This document shows, piece after piece, positions 1-5,625 of a DNA stretch of 5,962 nt. This stretch comes from an uncultured Blautia sp. (GTDB lineage: Bacteria; Bacillota; Clostridia; Lachnospirales; Lachnospiraceae): positions 1-5,962 of the forward strand of contig CALIZJ010000266.1 of the NCBI GenBank assembly GCA_938028845.1. The letters run 5' to 3'. Position numbers and translations under genes: made by a program. Position 1 is the stretch's first letter. Each line of letters begins with the position of its first letter. The notes under the pieces were generated by a model that saw only the letters and a program-made list of their open reading frames with translations, was not told the DNA's origin and did not search any database.

Positions 1-203
1 ATCTGTACTGCGCAGGGTCTATCGTGGATGAAAACGGAGAAACGGTGACGGTAGCGGGAACAGATGGCACAGTTTATACAGAAGGAACAAGCTCTTATAC
101 CATTACAGTGGAGAATTATGAGGCAAGTGAAGATATTTCCGGCGCGCCACAGATATCCCAATTCAGTCAGTATGAGACAGAGATGCCAAAGCAGCTTATA
201 TGA
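1..203 (+). CDS. C-terminal end of an unidentified upstream protein (partial)
   Basis: An open frame enters from the left edge (first full codon at position 3) and ends at TGA 201-203, giving 66 residues; the same-strand frame starting at position 1 meets a stop within 50 bases. The segment is acidic and rich in Thr, Ser, Gly and Glu, with alternating strand-like stretches (ETVTVAG, SSYTITVENYE) and a short disordered-looking end (YETEMPKQLI). This fits the end of an extracytoplasmic beta-rich protein, but I do not recognise a family. Its stop lies only 22 bases before the adaptor start, so it is probably co-transcribed with the exporter genes. Its strand pattern loosely resembles residues 205-240 of the adaptor, which hints that it might be a related envelope protein; this is weak. 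The start and most of the gene lie outside the window. Confidence 0.6.
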   Translation, partial: LYCAGSIVDENGETVTVAGTDGTVYTEGTSSYTITVENYEASEDISGAPQISQFSQYETEMPKQLI

Positions 204-210
204 TCATTAG

Positions 211-219
211 GGAGGAGGG
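211..219 (+). promoter_or_regulatory. Ribosome binding site of the adaptor gene
   Basis: GGAGGAGGG lies six bases before ATG 226. This near-perfect Shine-Dalgarno sequence supports 226 as the true start and shows that the adaptor is translated on its own initiation signal, although the upstream gene ends only 22 bases earlier. Confidence 0.8.
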
Positions 220-225
220 ATACGA

Positions 226-2424
226 ATGAGACGCAGAAGCAAGAAAGAGGAACTGCCTGCCTCAATAAGGAAAAAAAGCTCCTGGAAAATAAAGCTTATT
301 GCTGCTGCGGCTGTGGCAGCAATAGCGGCCGGATCAGGGGGAACCATTTTTTTACGGTATCAGAGCAGCATGGCTATGGAACGGCCGGAAGGAACCGCAT
401 CTTCTGTTACGGAGGTGACAGCGCAGCTGGGAAATATTTCTAATACTATTGTAGGTACGGGAAACCTGGAGGCGGATACACCGGTGGAAACACAGATACC
501 TTCAGGGATTACTGTGTCTAAGGTTTATGTAGAAAGCGGAGATCAGGTATCCGAGGGAGATGTTCTGGCAGAAGTAGACTCCGTGTCTGTACTGACAGCC
601 ATAGAAGAGACACAGGAGCAGATCCAGGAGATCGACAGCCAGATCAATGAGCTTTTGGATGATACACAGGAGGAAGAAATAACAGCAACGGTAGGAGGCA
701 GAGTGAAGAGGATCTTTATTGAAGAAGACGGAGACATTGCCCAGTGTATGCTGGAAAACGGCGCGCTCATGCTTTTATCTATTGACGGAAAGATGGCGGT
801 GGATCTTGAGGATACCACTGCGGAAACAGCGAAAGAGGATACCGTGACAGTAACCCTTTCCGATGGGACGCAAGTAGAAGGAACGGTAGAAGAGACAGAT
901 GGAACCTCCTGTACCATCACCATGACAGACAGCGGCGTAGGAATGGATGATACGGCTGTCGTTACAAATGAACAGGGAGTGGAGCTGGGGACAGGAACTG
1001 TTTATATCCATCAGCAGCTGGAGGTAACAGGCAGCATGGGTACGGTTACGGAGATACAGGTAGCGGAAGATGAAGCGGTGGAAAGTGATGAGACGCTTCT
1101 GACGCTGGCTTCCAGTGAAGAAACTGCGGAATATCAATCTCTTCTGGCTTCCCATACGGCGCTGGCAAACAGGCTTACAGAGCTTTTGGTCCTGTCCCAG
1201 GATGGATATATAAAGGCGGATATGGATGGAACGGTGGAAGAGGTTTATGTTTCAGGAGAAAGCGTGGAAGAAGACAACGCGGTTTCCGCTTCCCAGAGCA
1301 TAGCTGCATCCAGCATGTCTTACAGCCAGAGCAGTAAAAATCTAAACAGCAGTCAAAACAGCGGATATGCAGCCGCTGTCATGTATGATAAAGAAAATTC
1401 CGGGGAGTCTTTTAGCACTGTGCCGACAGTTCTGCGGACTTCTTCTATGGATCAGGAAGCCAGTCTGTCTTCGGAAGAGGAGAACAGCCAGGCATTCAAT
1501 GACGGAGAGAGTGAGGAAGGGAATCCTGTGTCCGCTGCTTCTTGGCAGGAAGCGGCTGCTTATACGGCAGATGAGACGGCTTCCGTAGTTTTATATCTGA
1601 CTGTGGCAAATTCTGCAGACAGTAATGCCCAGACTTTAGGGATTCTTTCTCCTGTAACCGGGAATACACCCCAGCAGCAGATTGTCTCGGCGGATGGCAG
1701 CTACACAGGAACGATTACCTGGACGCCGGAAGATTCTGTTTTTGCGGCTGCATCTACTTATCAGGCTTCTGTGGTCTTATATGCGGCGGAAGGCTATTGC
1801 TTTGCGGCGGACAGCATTTCTTCTGACGGGCAGGGGGTACTCTCCGGGATCACTCTTTTGGAAGACGGTATGTCTTTGAGTTTTCAGATCACCTTTCCAC
1901 AGACAGCAGGAGAGAATGACTCTGCAGAAGAAGAACCGGAAAGCGGTGAGAACCAGAATGAGGATATGGAGGATCTGCTTACTGACGGAACTTCTGACGG
2001 ACAAGAGAATGAAGGGGATGGAAATCTTTCCGGCAATGGCGTAAACGGAACAGGGGAAAATGTATCAGGAAATTCCCAGAACACGAATTCGGCAGGAAGC
2101 GGAGGCACAGCATTCACCCAGAGCTCCGGTCAGCAATCGGCAGCCTCCGGCACTGTACAAACGACAGCCTCCGGACATGCAGAAACCGCGGATACAGGAG
2201 AGAGCGCGTCCCAGACAGCGGATTCGGAATTAAATTCCTATACATCGGTATTTTCCATTTCCGGTGATGAGGAAATGATCTTAACAATAAATGTAGATGA
2301 GCTGGATATCAATTCTGTGTCAGAAGGCCAGGAGGCTCAGGTTACCTTTGATGCTATAGAGGAAGGAATATTCCAGGGAAACGTGACAAAGGTGGAAATA
2401 CCGCTTCTGCCAGCGGAGGAGTAG
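226..2424 (+). CDS. HlyD/MacA-like ABC exporter adaptor, N-terminal part of a frameshifted gene
   Basis: This is the membrane-fusion/adaptor subunit of a MacAB-like exporter, expected to sit outside the membrane and couple to the permease. Visible parts in order: a basic N-terminus and one membrane anchor (about 22-43); a half lipoyl motif (88-118, with PSGITVSKVYV and GDQVSEGDVL); a helix with heptad character (122-145); a second half lipoyl motif (152-180); a beta region (195-262); a third half lipoyl motif (266-295); a second helix (298-323); a fourth half motif (328-348, DGTVEEVYVSGESV). A Ser-rich linker follows, then a surface-protein beta domain (about 472-558) and a long acidic Ser/Gly/Asn linker (559-675). 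The adaptor beta-barrel starts near 676 but is cut off: after about residue 724 the frame is lost, and the last residues before TAG 2422-2424 are out-of-frame sequence. With the frame restored the protein would be about 885 residues, roughly twice the length of typical MacA/YknX proteins. Start chosen from the strong ribosome binding site. Confidence 0.85.
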   Translation: MRRRSKKEELPASIRKKSSWKIKLIAAAAVAAIAAGSGGTIFLRYQSSMAMERPEGTASSVTEVTAQLGNISNTIVGTGNLEADTPVETQIPSGITVSKVYVESGDQVSEGDVLAEVDSVSVLTAIEETQEQIQEIDSQINELLDDTQEEEITATVGGRVKRIFIEEDGDIAQCMLENGALMLLSIDGKMAVDLEDTTAETAKEDTVTVTLSDGTQVEGTVEETDGTSCTITMTDSGVGMDDTAVVTNEQGVELGTGTVYIHQQLEVTGSMGTVTEIQVAEDEAVESDETLLTLASSEETAEYQSLLASHTALANRLTELLVLSQDGYIKADMDGTVEEVYVSGESVEEDNAVSASQSIAASSMSYSQSSKNLNSSQNSGYAAAVMYDKENSGESFSTVPTVLRTSSMDQEASLSSEEENSQAFNDGESEEGNPVSAASWQEAAAYTADETASVVLYLTVANSADSNAQTLGILSPVTGNTPQQQIVSADGSYTGTITWTPEDSVFAAASTYQASVVLYAAEGYCFAADSISSDGQGVLSGITLLEDGMSLSFQITFPQTAGENDSAEEEPESGENQNEDMEDLLTDGTSDGQENEGDGNLSGNGVNGTGENVSGNSQNTNSAGSGGTAFTQSSGQQSAASGTVQTTASGHAETADTGESASQTADSELNSYTSVFSISGDEEMILTINVDELDINSVSEGQEAQVTFDAIEEGIFQGNVTKVEIPLLPAEE
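1639..1899 (+). other. Clostridial surface-protein beta domain inserted in the adaptor
   Basis: Residues about 472-558 of the adaptor follow a pattern I know from repeats in Firmicutes cell-surface proteins: SPVTGxTP, then YTGTITWTPEDSVFAAAS, then TYQASVVLYAAEGYCF, closing with a TFPQTA-like strand. The usual form is close to 'YTGTVTWSPADSTFAAGT...YTATVTLTAKxGYTF...ATFPATA'. I recall the pattern from memory and do not assign a database name. Such domains are probably beta-sandwich spacers or adhesion modules. Only one copy is present, within the adaptor reading frame and before the disruption. Confidence 0.6.
2391..2402 (+). other. Frameshift site inside the adaptor gene
   Basis: The family beta-barrel sequence runs in one frame up to NVTKV (codons 2380-2394) and continues from base 2400 in the -1 frame as TASASGGVARYSVEI. 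Adding one G to the GG at 2394-2395 (GTGGAAAT to GTGGGAAAT) would restore TKVGNTASASGGVARYS, a typical adaptor sequence. A single-base deletion in or near that G run is therefore the simplest explanation. No X XXY YYZ slippery heptamer fits the reading frame here, so programmed -1 frameshifting is not supported. Confidence 0.8.
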
Positions 2425-2435
2425 CACGCTATAGT

Positions 2436-2882
2436 GTGGAGATCACAATCCCAAAAGATGAAGAAATGAAAGCAGGTATGAATGCTTCTGCCACAATAGT
2501 GATCGAAAACAGGGAGAATGTAGTTACGATTCCTGTAGATGCCCTTCAGGAAAGGGGAAATGAGGTGTATGTCTATACACAGCAGGATGAAGAAGGGAAT
2601 CTGACGGGAGAACAGCAGGTAACTACCGGTTTGTCAGACGGCGAGACTGTGGAGATCACAGAGGGACTAAAAGAAGGCGATACAGTCTATTATGAAAGGA
2701 TTGGAAGCAGCTCTGGTTCTTCGGGAGAAAGCGGTTTCGGAGCAGGTAATGGAGAGATGCCTGGCGGAGGAGAAATGTTCAAAGGTGGAGAGATGCCTGG
2801 CGGAGAAAGCTTTGAAGGCGGTCAGATGCCATCGGGAGATTTTGGTGGCGGCCAGGGGATGGGCGCAATGCCGGAAAGGTAG
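2436..2882 (+). CDS. HlyD/MacA-like adaptor, C-terminal part (after the frameshift)
   Basis: This frame carries the rest of the adaptor. Homologous coding actually resumes at about 2400 with TASASGGVARYS; the GTG at 2436 is only the first possible start codon and falls inside a beta strand. It holds the end of the beta-barrel (IPKDEEMKAGMNASATIVI), then the membrane-proximal domain (NVVTIPVDALQERGNEVYVY, then the strands QQVTTGLSDGETVEI and LKEGDTVYY). A flexible tail of about 60 residues rich in Gly, Met, Ser and Glu ends at TAG 2880-2882. A GGAGGA lies at 2415-2420, but 15 bases separate it from GTG 2436, too far for good initiation. A stand-alone protein would also lack the anchor and lipoyl parts. 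I therefore read this as the 3' part of a broken or mis-assembled gene, not a separate gene. The ATPase gene follows after seven bases. Confidence 0.7.
   Translation: MEITIPKDEEMKAGMNASATIVIENRENVVTIPVDALQERGNEVYVYTQQDEEGNLTGEQQVTTGLSDGETVEITEGLKEGDTVYYERIGSSSGSSGESGFGAGNGEMPGGGEMFKGGEMPGGESFEGGQMPSGDFGGGQGMGAMPER
2751..2846 (+). repeat. 18-bp coding repeats in the Gly/Met-rich adaptor tail
   Basis: The sequence GGAGAGATGCCTGGCGGAG occurs exactly at 2751-2769 and 2787-2805, 36 bases apart. The region reads as degenerate 18-bp units coding for GEMPGG, GEMFKG, GEMPGG, ESFEGG and QMPSGD. The unit is a multiple of three, so gain or loss of copies would keep the reading frame. The encoded tail is probably disordered. 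Confidence 0.75.
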
Positions 2883-2886
2883 GGAG
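2881..2886 (+). promoter_or_regulatory. Ribosome binding site of the ABC ATPase gene
   Basis: AGGGAG lies three bases before ATG 2890 and partly within the adaptor stop codon. The spacing is short, but it is the only purine-rich site at the family-consistent start, and it suggests translational coupling to the adaptor. Confidence 0.55.
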
Positions 2887-2889
2887 CTT

Positions 2890-3561
2890 ATGATTGAATT
2901 AAAGGAAGTTTCCAAGATATACACAGTGGGGGAAGAATGTGTTTATGCTTTGGATCATGCCAGTATGGAAATCTGGGATGGTGAGTTTGTCAGCATTATA
3001 GGCCCTTCCGGGAGTGGAAAGTCTACCATGATGAATATTATCGGGTGCCTGGATACGGCGGATGAAGGGGAGTATATCCTGGACGGGATCTCTATTGAGC
3101 AGTATTCAGAAAGGGAGCTGGCAAAGATCAGGAACCGAAAGATCGGGTTTATTTTTCAGAACTTTAATCTTCTTCCCAGGCTGACCGCCTGGGAAAACGT
3201 AGAGCTTCCTCTGCTTTATCAAGGTGTGCGCGGGCCAGAGAGAAAAAAACGGATACAGGAAGCTATGGAACGTGTGGAACTTTCCCACAGAAAAAACCAC
3301 CGGCCCACAGAGCTTTCCGGCGGACAGCAGCAGAGGGTAGCAATTGCAAGGGCCCTGGTGACAAGACCGTCCCTGTTCCTTGCGGATGAACCTACCGGAA
3401 ACCTGGATTCCAGAACCGGGGAAAAGATTATGGAGCTTTTTCATGAGCTCCATGAAGGGGGAAATACCATTGTGCTCATTACCCACGATAATGGGATCGC
3501 AGATGAAGCCCAGCGAAAGATCCGGATCAAAGACGGACGTGTCGCAGAGGTGATGCTATGA
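2890..3561 (+). CDS. ABC transporter ATP-binding protein, LolD/MacB/YknY type
   Basis: This cytoplasmic ATPase of 223 residues powers the exporter by ATP binding and hydrolysis at a dimer interface. All expected motifs are intact: A-loop Tyr11, Walker A GPSGSGKST (38-46), Q-loop Gln90 in FIFQNFNLL, signature LSGGQ (142-146), Walker B LFLADE (162-167) with Glu167, D-loop around NLD (171-173) and switch His199. The sequence FQNFNLLPRLTAWENVELPLLY is the usual signature of the lipoprotein-release and macrolide-exporter group. Length is normal for a stand-alone subunit. The same frame is open further upstream to 2692, but that stretch overlaps the adaptor and does not look like protein of this family; the sequence at ATG 2890 (MIELKEVSKIY) is the standard N-terminus. 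The stop overlaps the permease start as ATGA, indicating tight coupling. Confidence 0.96.
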   Translation: MIELKEVSKIYTVGEECVYALDHASMEIWDGEFVSIIGPSGSGKSTMMNIIGCLDTADEGEYILDGISIEQYSERELAKIRNRKIGFIFQNFNLLPRLTAWENVELPLLYQGVRGPERKKRIQEAMERVELSHRKNHRPTELSGGQQQRVAIARALVTRPSLFLADEPTGNLDSRTGEKIMELFHELHEGGNTIVLITHDNGIADEAQRKIRIKDGRVAEVML

Positions 3562-4781
3562 TCTGGCAGACCATTAAAATGTCTTGGGCAGCAGTATGCG
3601 CCAATAAGCTCCGTACTTTTTTAACCATGCTGGGCATCATTATCGGTGTAGTAGCGCTGATCGTGCTGGTTTCTATTGCAGACGGCGCTTCTTCCTCCGT
3701 AAGCCAGCAGATCTCATCCATGGGCTCTAACTATCTTACAGTGCGGGTGACGGATGACAAGGAGAATCCTATACGTCTTTCCGAGTTTTCCACACTGATG
3801 GAGGATGAGAACATAGAGGCGGCAGCCCCTTATGGAATGACAAGTGTTACAGGAAAAAGCGGCTATATCAGCGGGACGATGAGCGTGACAGGAACAACGG
3901 GAAGTTATTTTGATATTATGGGGCTTGAACTTTCCGGGGGCAGGAATTTAAAACAGACGGATATAGACAATAATTCCCTGGTAATCATCATAAGCTCAGA
4001 TACGGCTGTGGAGTTCTTCGGACATGAAGACGCGGTGGGAGAATCCTTATCCCTGGATGGACGGAGCTTTCTGGTGGTGGGCGTACTCTCGTCAGAGAAT
4101 TCCAGTCTCACCTCAGGACAAAATATGATGCAGACGGATTCGGATGACGAGGAAACTGCCGCCGTAACATTGGAGGGCTATATCCCATACTCCACATATA
4201 CGAGAATGGCGGATAATGCTCTTGATATCACTCAGTTTTATGTATCTTCCGCGGATGAAGAATCCATGGATATGGCGGAAGCGGCGGTGGAGAGGATCAT
4301 GCTGGAACGGCTGCAGAATGATGAGGACGCCTTCTCTGTTTTGAATCAGTCGGAGATCATGGAAACTATGAGCCAGGTGGATAATACATTGTCACTGATG
4401 CTGGGAGGAATAGCGGCAATCTCTCTTTTAGTAGGCGGAATCGGGATCATGAATATCATGCTGGTGTCTGTTACGGAAAGGACGCGGGAAATCGGCATCC
4501 GCAAGGCCATTGGAGCAGGAAGAGGAAGCATTATGCTGCAGTTCCTTTTAGAAGCGCTTATAGTCAGTATGATCGGATGCCTGGCGGGAATCGGAGCATC
4601 CTATGGAATTTTGAAGATAATCGGAAAAGTGATGGGGGATTCCATGTCTTTTCAGATGGACAGGAACGTGGCCTTCATATCGGTAGTCTTTTCTCTTCTT
4701 ATCGGACTGGCGTTCGGTTTATATCCGGCGAATAAGGCGGCAAAAAAGAAGCCTATAGACGCACTGCGGTATTCTGGATGA
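3558..4781 (+). CDS. ABC transporter permease, MacB/FtsX/YknZ type
   Basis: This 407-residue membrane protein is the permease partner of the preceding ATPase. It shows the four-helix MacB plan: a short N-terminal amphipathic segment (MIWQTIKMSWAAVCANKLRT), TM1 about 20-41, a large extracellular domain (about 43-277), TM2 about 278-302, TM3 about 325-350 and TM4 about 371-390. After TM2 comes the hallmark cytoplasmic loop VTERTREIGIRKAIGA (305-320), which contacts the ATPase. The end, LYPANKAAKKKPIDALRY (388-405), is also typical of MacB permeases. The family works as a mechanotransmitter, driving substrates from outside the membrane through the adaptor instead of carrying them through the lipid bilayer. 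The ATP-binding domain is on a separate gene, as in Bacillus YknYZ and unlike the fused E. coli MacB. The start overlaps the ATPase stop by four bases. The reading frame is intact; the substrate is unknown. Confidence 0.96.
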   Translation: MIWQTIKMSWAAVCANKLRTFLTMLGIIIGVVALIVLVSIADGASSSVSQQISSMGSNYLTVRVTDDKENPIRLSEFSTLMEDENIEAAAPYGMTSVTGKSGYISGTMSVTGTTGSYFDIMGLELSGGRNLKQTDIDNNSLVIIISSDTAVEFFGHEDAVGESLSLDGRSFLVVGVLSSENSSLTSGQNMMQTDSDDEETAAVTLEGYIPYSTYTRMADNALDITQFYVSSADEESMDMAEAAVERIMLERLQNDEDAFSVLNQSEIMETMSQVDNTLSLMLGGIAAISLLVGGIGIMNIMLVSVTERTREIGIRKAIGAGRGSIMLQFLLEALIVSMIGCLAGIGASYGILKIIGKVMGDSMSFQMDRNVAFISVVFSLLIGLAFGLYPANKAAKKKPIDALRYSG

Positions 4782-4824
4782 TCAGGTTTTGGGTTACTGG
4801 CCATACTATGTGGCATACAGCAGC

Positions 4825-4892
4825 TTTTACTGAATTTATGACCGGCAGCTAAGGCTTTACGGCGTTGGAAGAGGATGTTATACTGATTTTAT
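4825..4892 (+). repeat. Imperfect 15-bp direct repeat around the regulator promoter
   Basis: TTTTACTGAATTTAT (4825-4839) and TTATACTGATTTTAT (4878-4892) match at 13 of 15 positions and start 53 bases apart, close to five helical turns. The second copy covers the predicted -10 element. The pair could be regulator binding sites, a decayed promoter duplication, or chance similarity in AT-rich DNA. Confidence 0.35.
4856..4884 (+). promoter_or_regulatory. Predicted sigma-A-type promoter for the two-component genes
   Basis: TTTACG (4856-4861) is a moderate -35 match. After 17 bases comes TATACT (4879-4884), a five-of-six match to TATAAT, preceded by TG at 4876-4877, an extended -10. Transcription would start near 4891, giving a leader of about 60 bases before the regulator ATG. 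The location in the only sizeable gap of the window supports it; no experiment does. Confidence 0.5.
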
Positions 4893-4933
4893 TTAGGAAG
4901 ATGCTCTTTTTAGACAAAACGAAAGGAAAAGGC

Positions 4934-4942
4934 AAAGGAGGG
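4934..4942 (+). promoter_or_regulatory. Ribosome binding site of the response regulator gene
   Basis: AAAGGAGGG ends eight bases before ATG 4951. It is a strong Shine-Dalgarno sequence at good spacing and fixes the start at 4951. Confidence 0.85.
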
Positions 4943-4950
4943 AAGAACGG

Positions 4951-5625
4951 ATGCGTCTGTTATTGGCGGAAGACGAGAAAGAATTGTCCAATGCGCTGAC
5001 TGTTATTTTTAAACATAATAATTATTCAGTGGATGCAGTATATAATGGCTTAGATGCGCTGCAGTATCTGGAAACGGAAAACTATGATGCTGTGATCCTG
5101 GATGTGATGATGCCTAAGATGGATGGAATTACAGTGCTTCGAAAGCTGAGAGAAAGGGGAAATAACGTTCCGGTGCTGATCTTAACCGCAAAATCGGAGA
5201 TTGACGACCGTGTGCTGGGACTGGACTGCGGAGCGGACGATTATCTTACCAAGCCCTTTGCCGCGAAAGAGCTTCTTGCCAGGATCCGTTCCATTACAAG
5301 AAGGCAGACGGAGACGGCTCAGTCTGTCCTCGGATTTGGGAATATCACTCTTGACCGGAGAACTTTTGAACTGAAAGCTCCCGGAGGCAGTGTGCGTCTG
5401 GCCAATAAAGAATATCAGATGCTGGAAATGCTGATGATGAACCCGGGAGCGCTGATCTCTACGGAACGTTTTATGGAAAAAATATGGGGATATAACAGCG
5501 AGGCGGAAATTAATGTTGTGTGGGTCTATTTGTCTTATCTGAGAAAAAGACTGGCGGCCATCGGAGCGAACGTCCAGATAAAGGCAACGAGAAATCAAGG
5601 GTATTCCCTGGAGGAAGCAGGATGA
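4951..5625 (+). CDS. Two-component response regulator, OmpR/PhoB family
   Basis: This 224-residue cytoplasmic DNA-binding protein is activated by phosphotransfer from the kinase encoded next. The receiver domain (about 1-115) has the acidic pair Glu7-Asp8, phosphoacceptor Asp51 in VILDVMMPKMDG, Thr79, Tyr98 and the conserved Lys101-Pro102. The C-terminal domain (about 126-222) is a winged helix: the recognition helix lies near 186-201 (INVVWVYLSYLRKRL) and the wing ends in the typical TRNQGYSL. Length and motifs are normal for the family. A strong ribosome binding site precedes the start, and a 169-base gap with a predicted promoter separates it from the permease gene, so it may be transcribed apart from the exporter. 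The stop overlaps the kinase start as ATGA. The likely target is the adjacent exporter operon, its own promoter, or both, which is inferred from position only. Confidence 0.96.
   Translation: MRLLLAEDEKELSNALTVIFKHNNYSVDAVYNGLDALQYLETENYDAVILDVMMPKMDGITVLRKLRERGNNVPVLILTAKSEIDDRVLGLDCGADDYLTKPFAAKELLARIRSITRRQTETAQSVLGFGNITLDRRTFELKAPGGSVRLANKEYQMLEMLMMNPGALISTERFMEKIWGYNSEAEINVVWVYLSYLRKRLAAIGANVQIKATRNQGYSLEEAG

Noticed and set aside
543..1155. Long minus-strand open frames opposite the adaptor
   Set aside because: Ser/Val-rich or Arg/His-rich mirror translations of the adaptor's skewed codons, with no family features; the + strand protein is clearly the coding one.
2388..2402. Programmed -1 ribosomal frameshift in the adaptor
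   Set aside because: No slippery heptamer in the right phase (G GAA ATA would require mismatched re-pairing) and I saw no obvious stem-loop just downstream; a simple one-base deletion explains it better.
2415..2438. Independent translation start for the second adaptor piece (GGAGGA then GTG 2436)
   Set aside because: The 15-base spacing is too long, the GTG lies in the middle of a beta strand, and homologous coding already begins before it at about 2400.
2692..2889. N-terminal extension of the ABC ATPase to an upstream in-frame ATG at 2692
   Set aside because: It overlaps the adaptor's conserved membrane-proximal domain and Gly/Met tail in another frame, has no family similarity, and ATG 2890 gives the standard N-terminus.
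4800..4814. Rho-independent terminator after the permease gene
   Set aside because: GCCATA/TGTGGC can form a six-pair stem with a three-base loop and one wobble pair, but it is weak and not followed directly by a T run.
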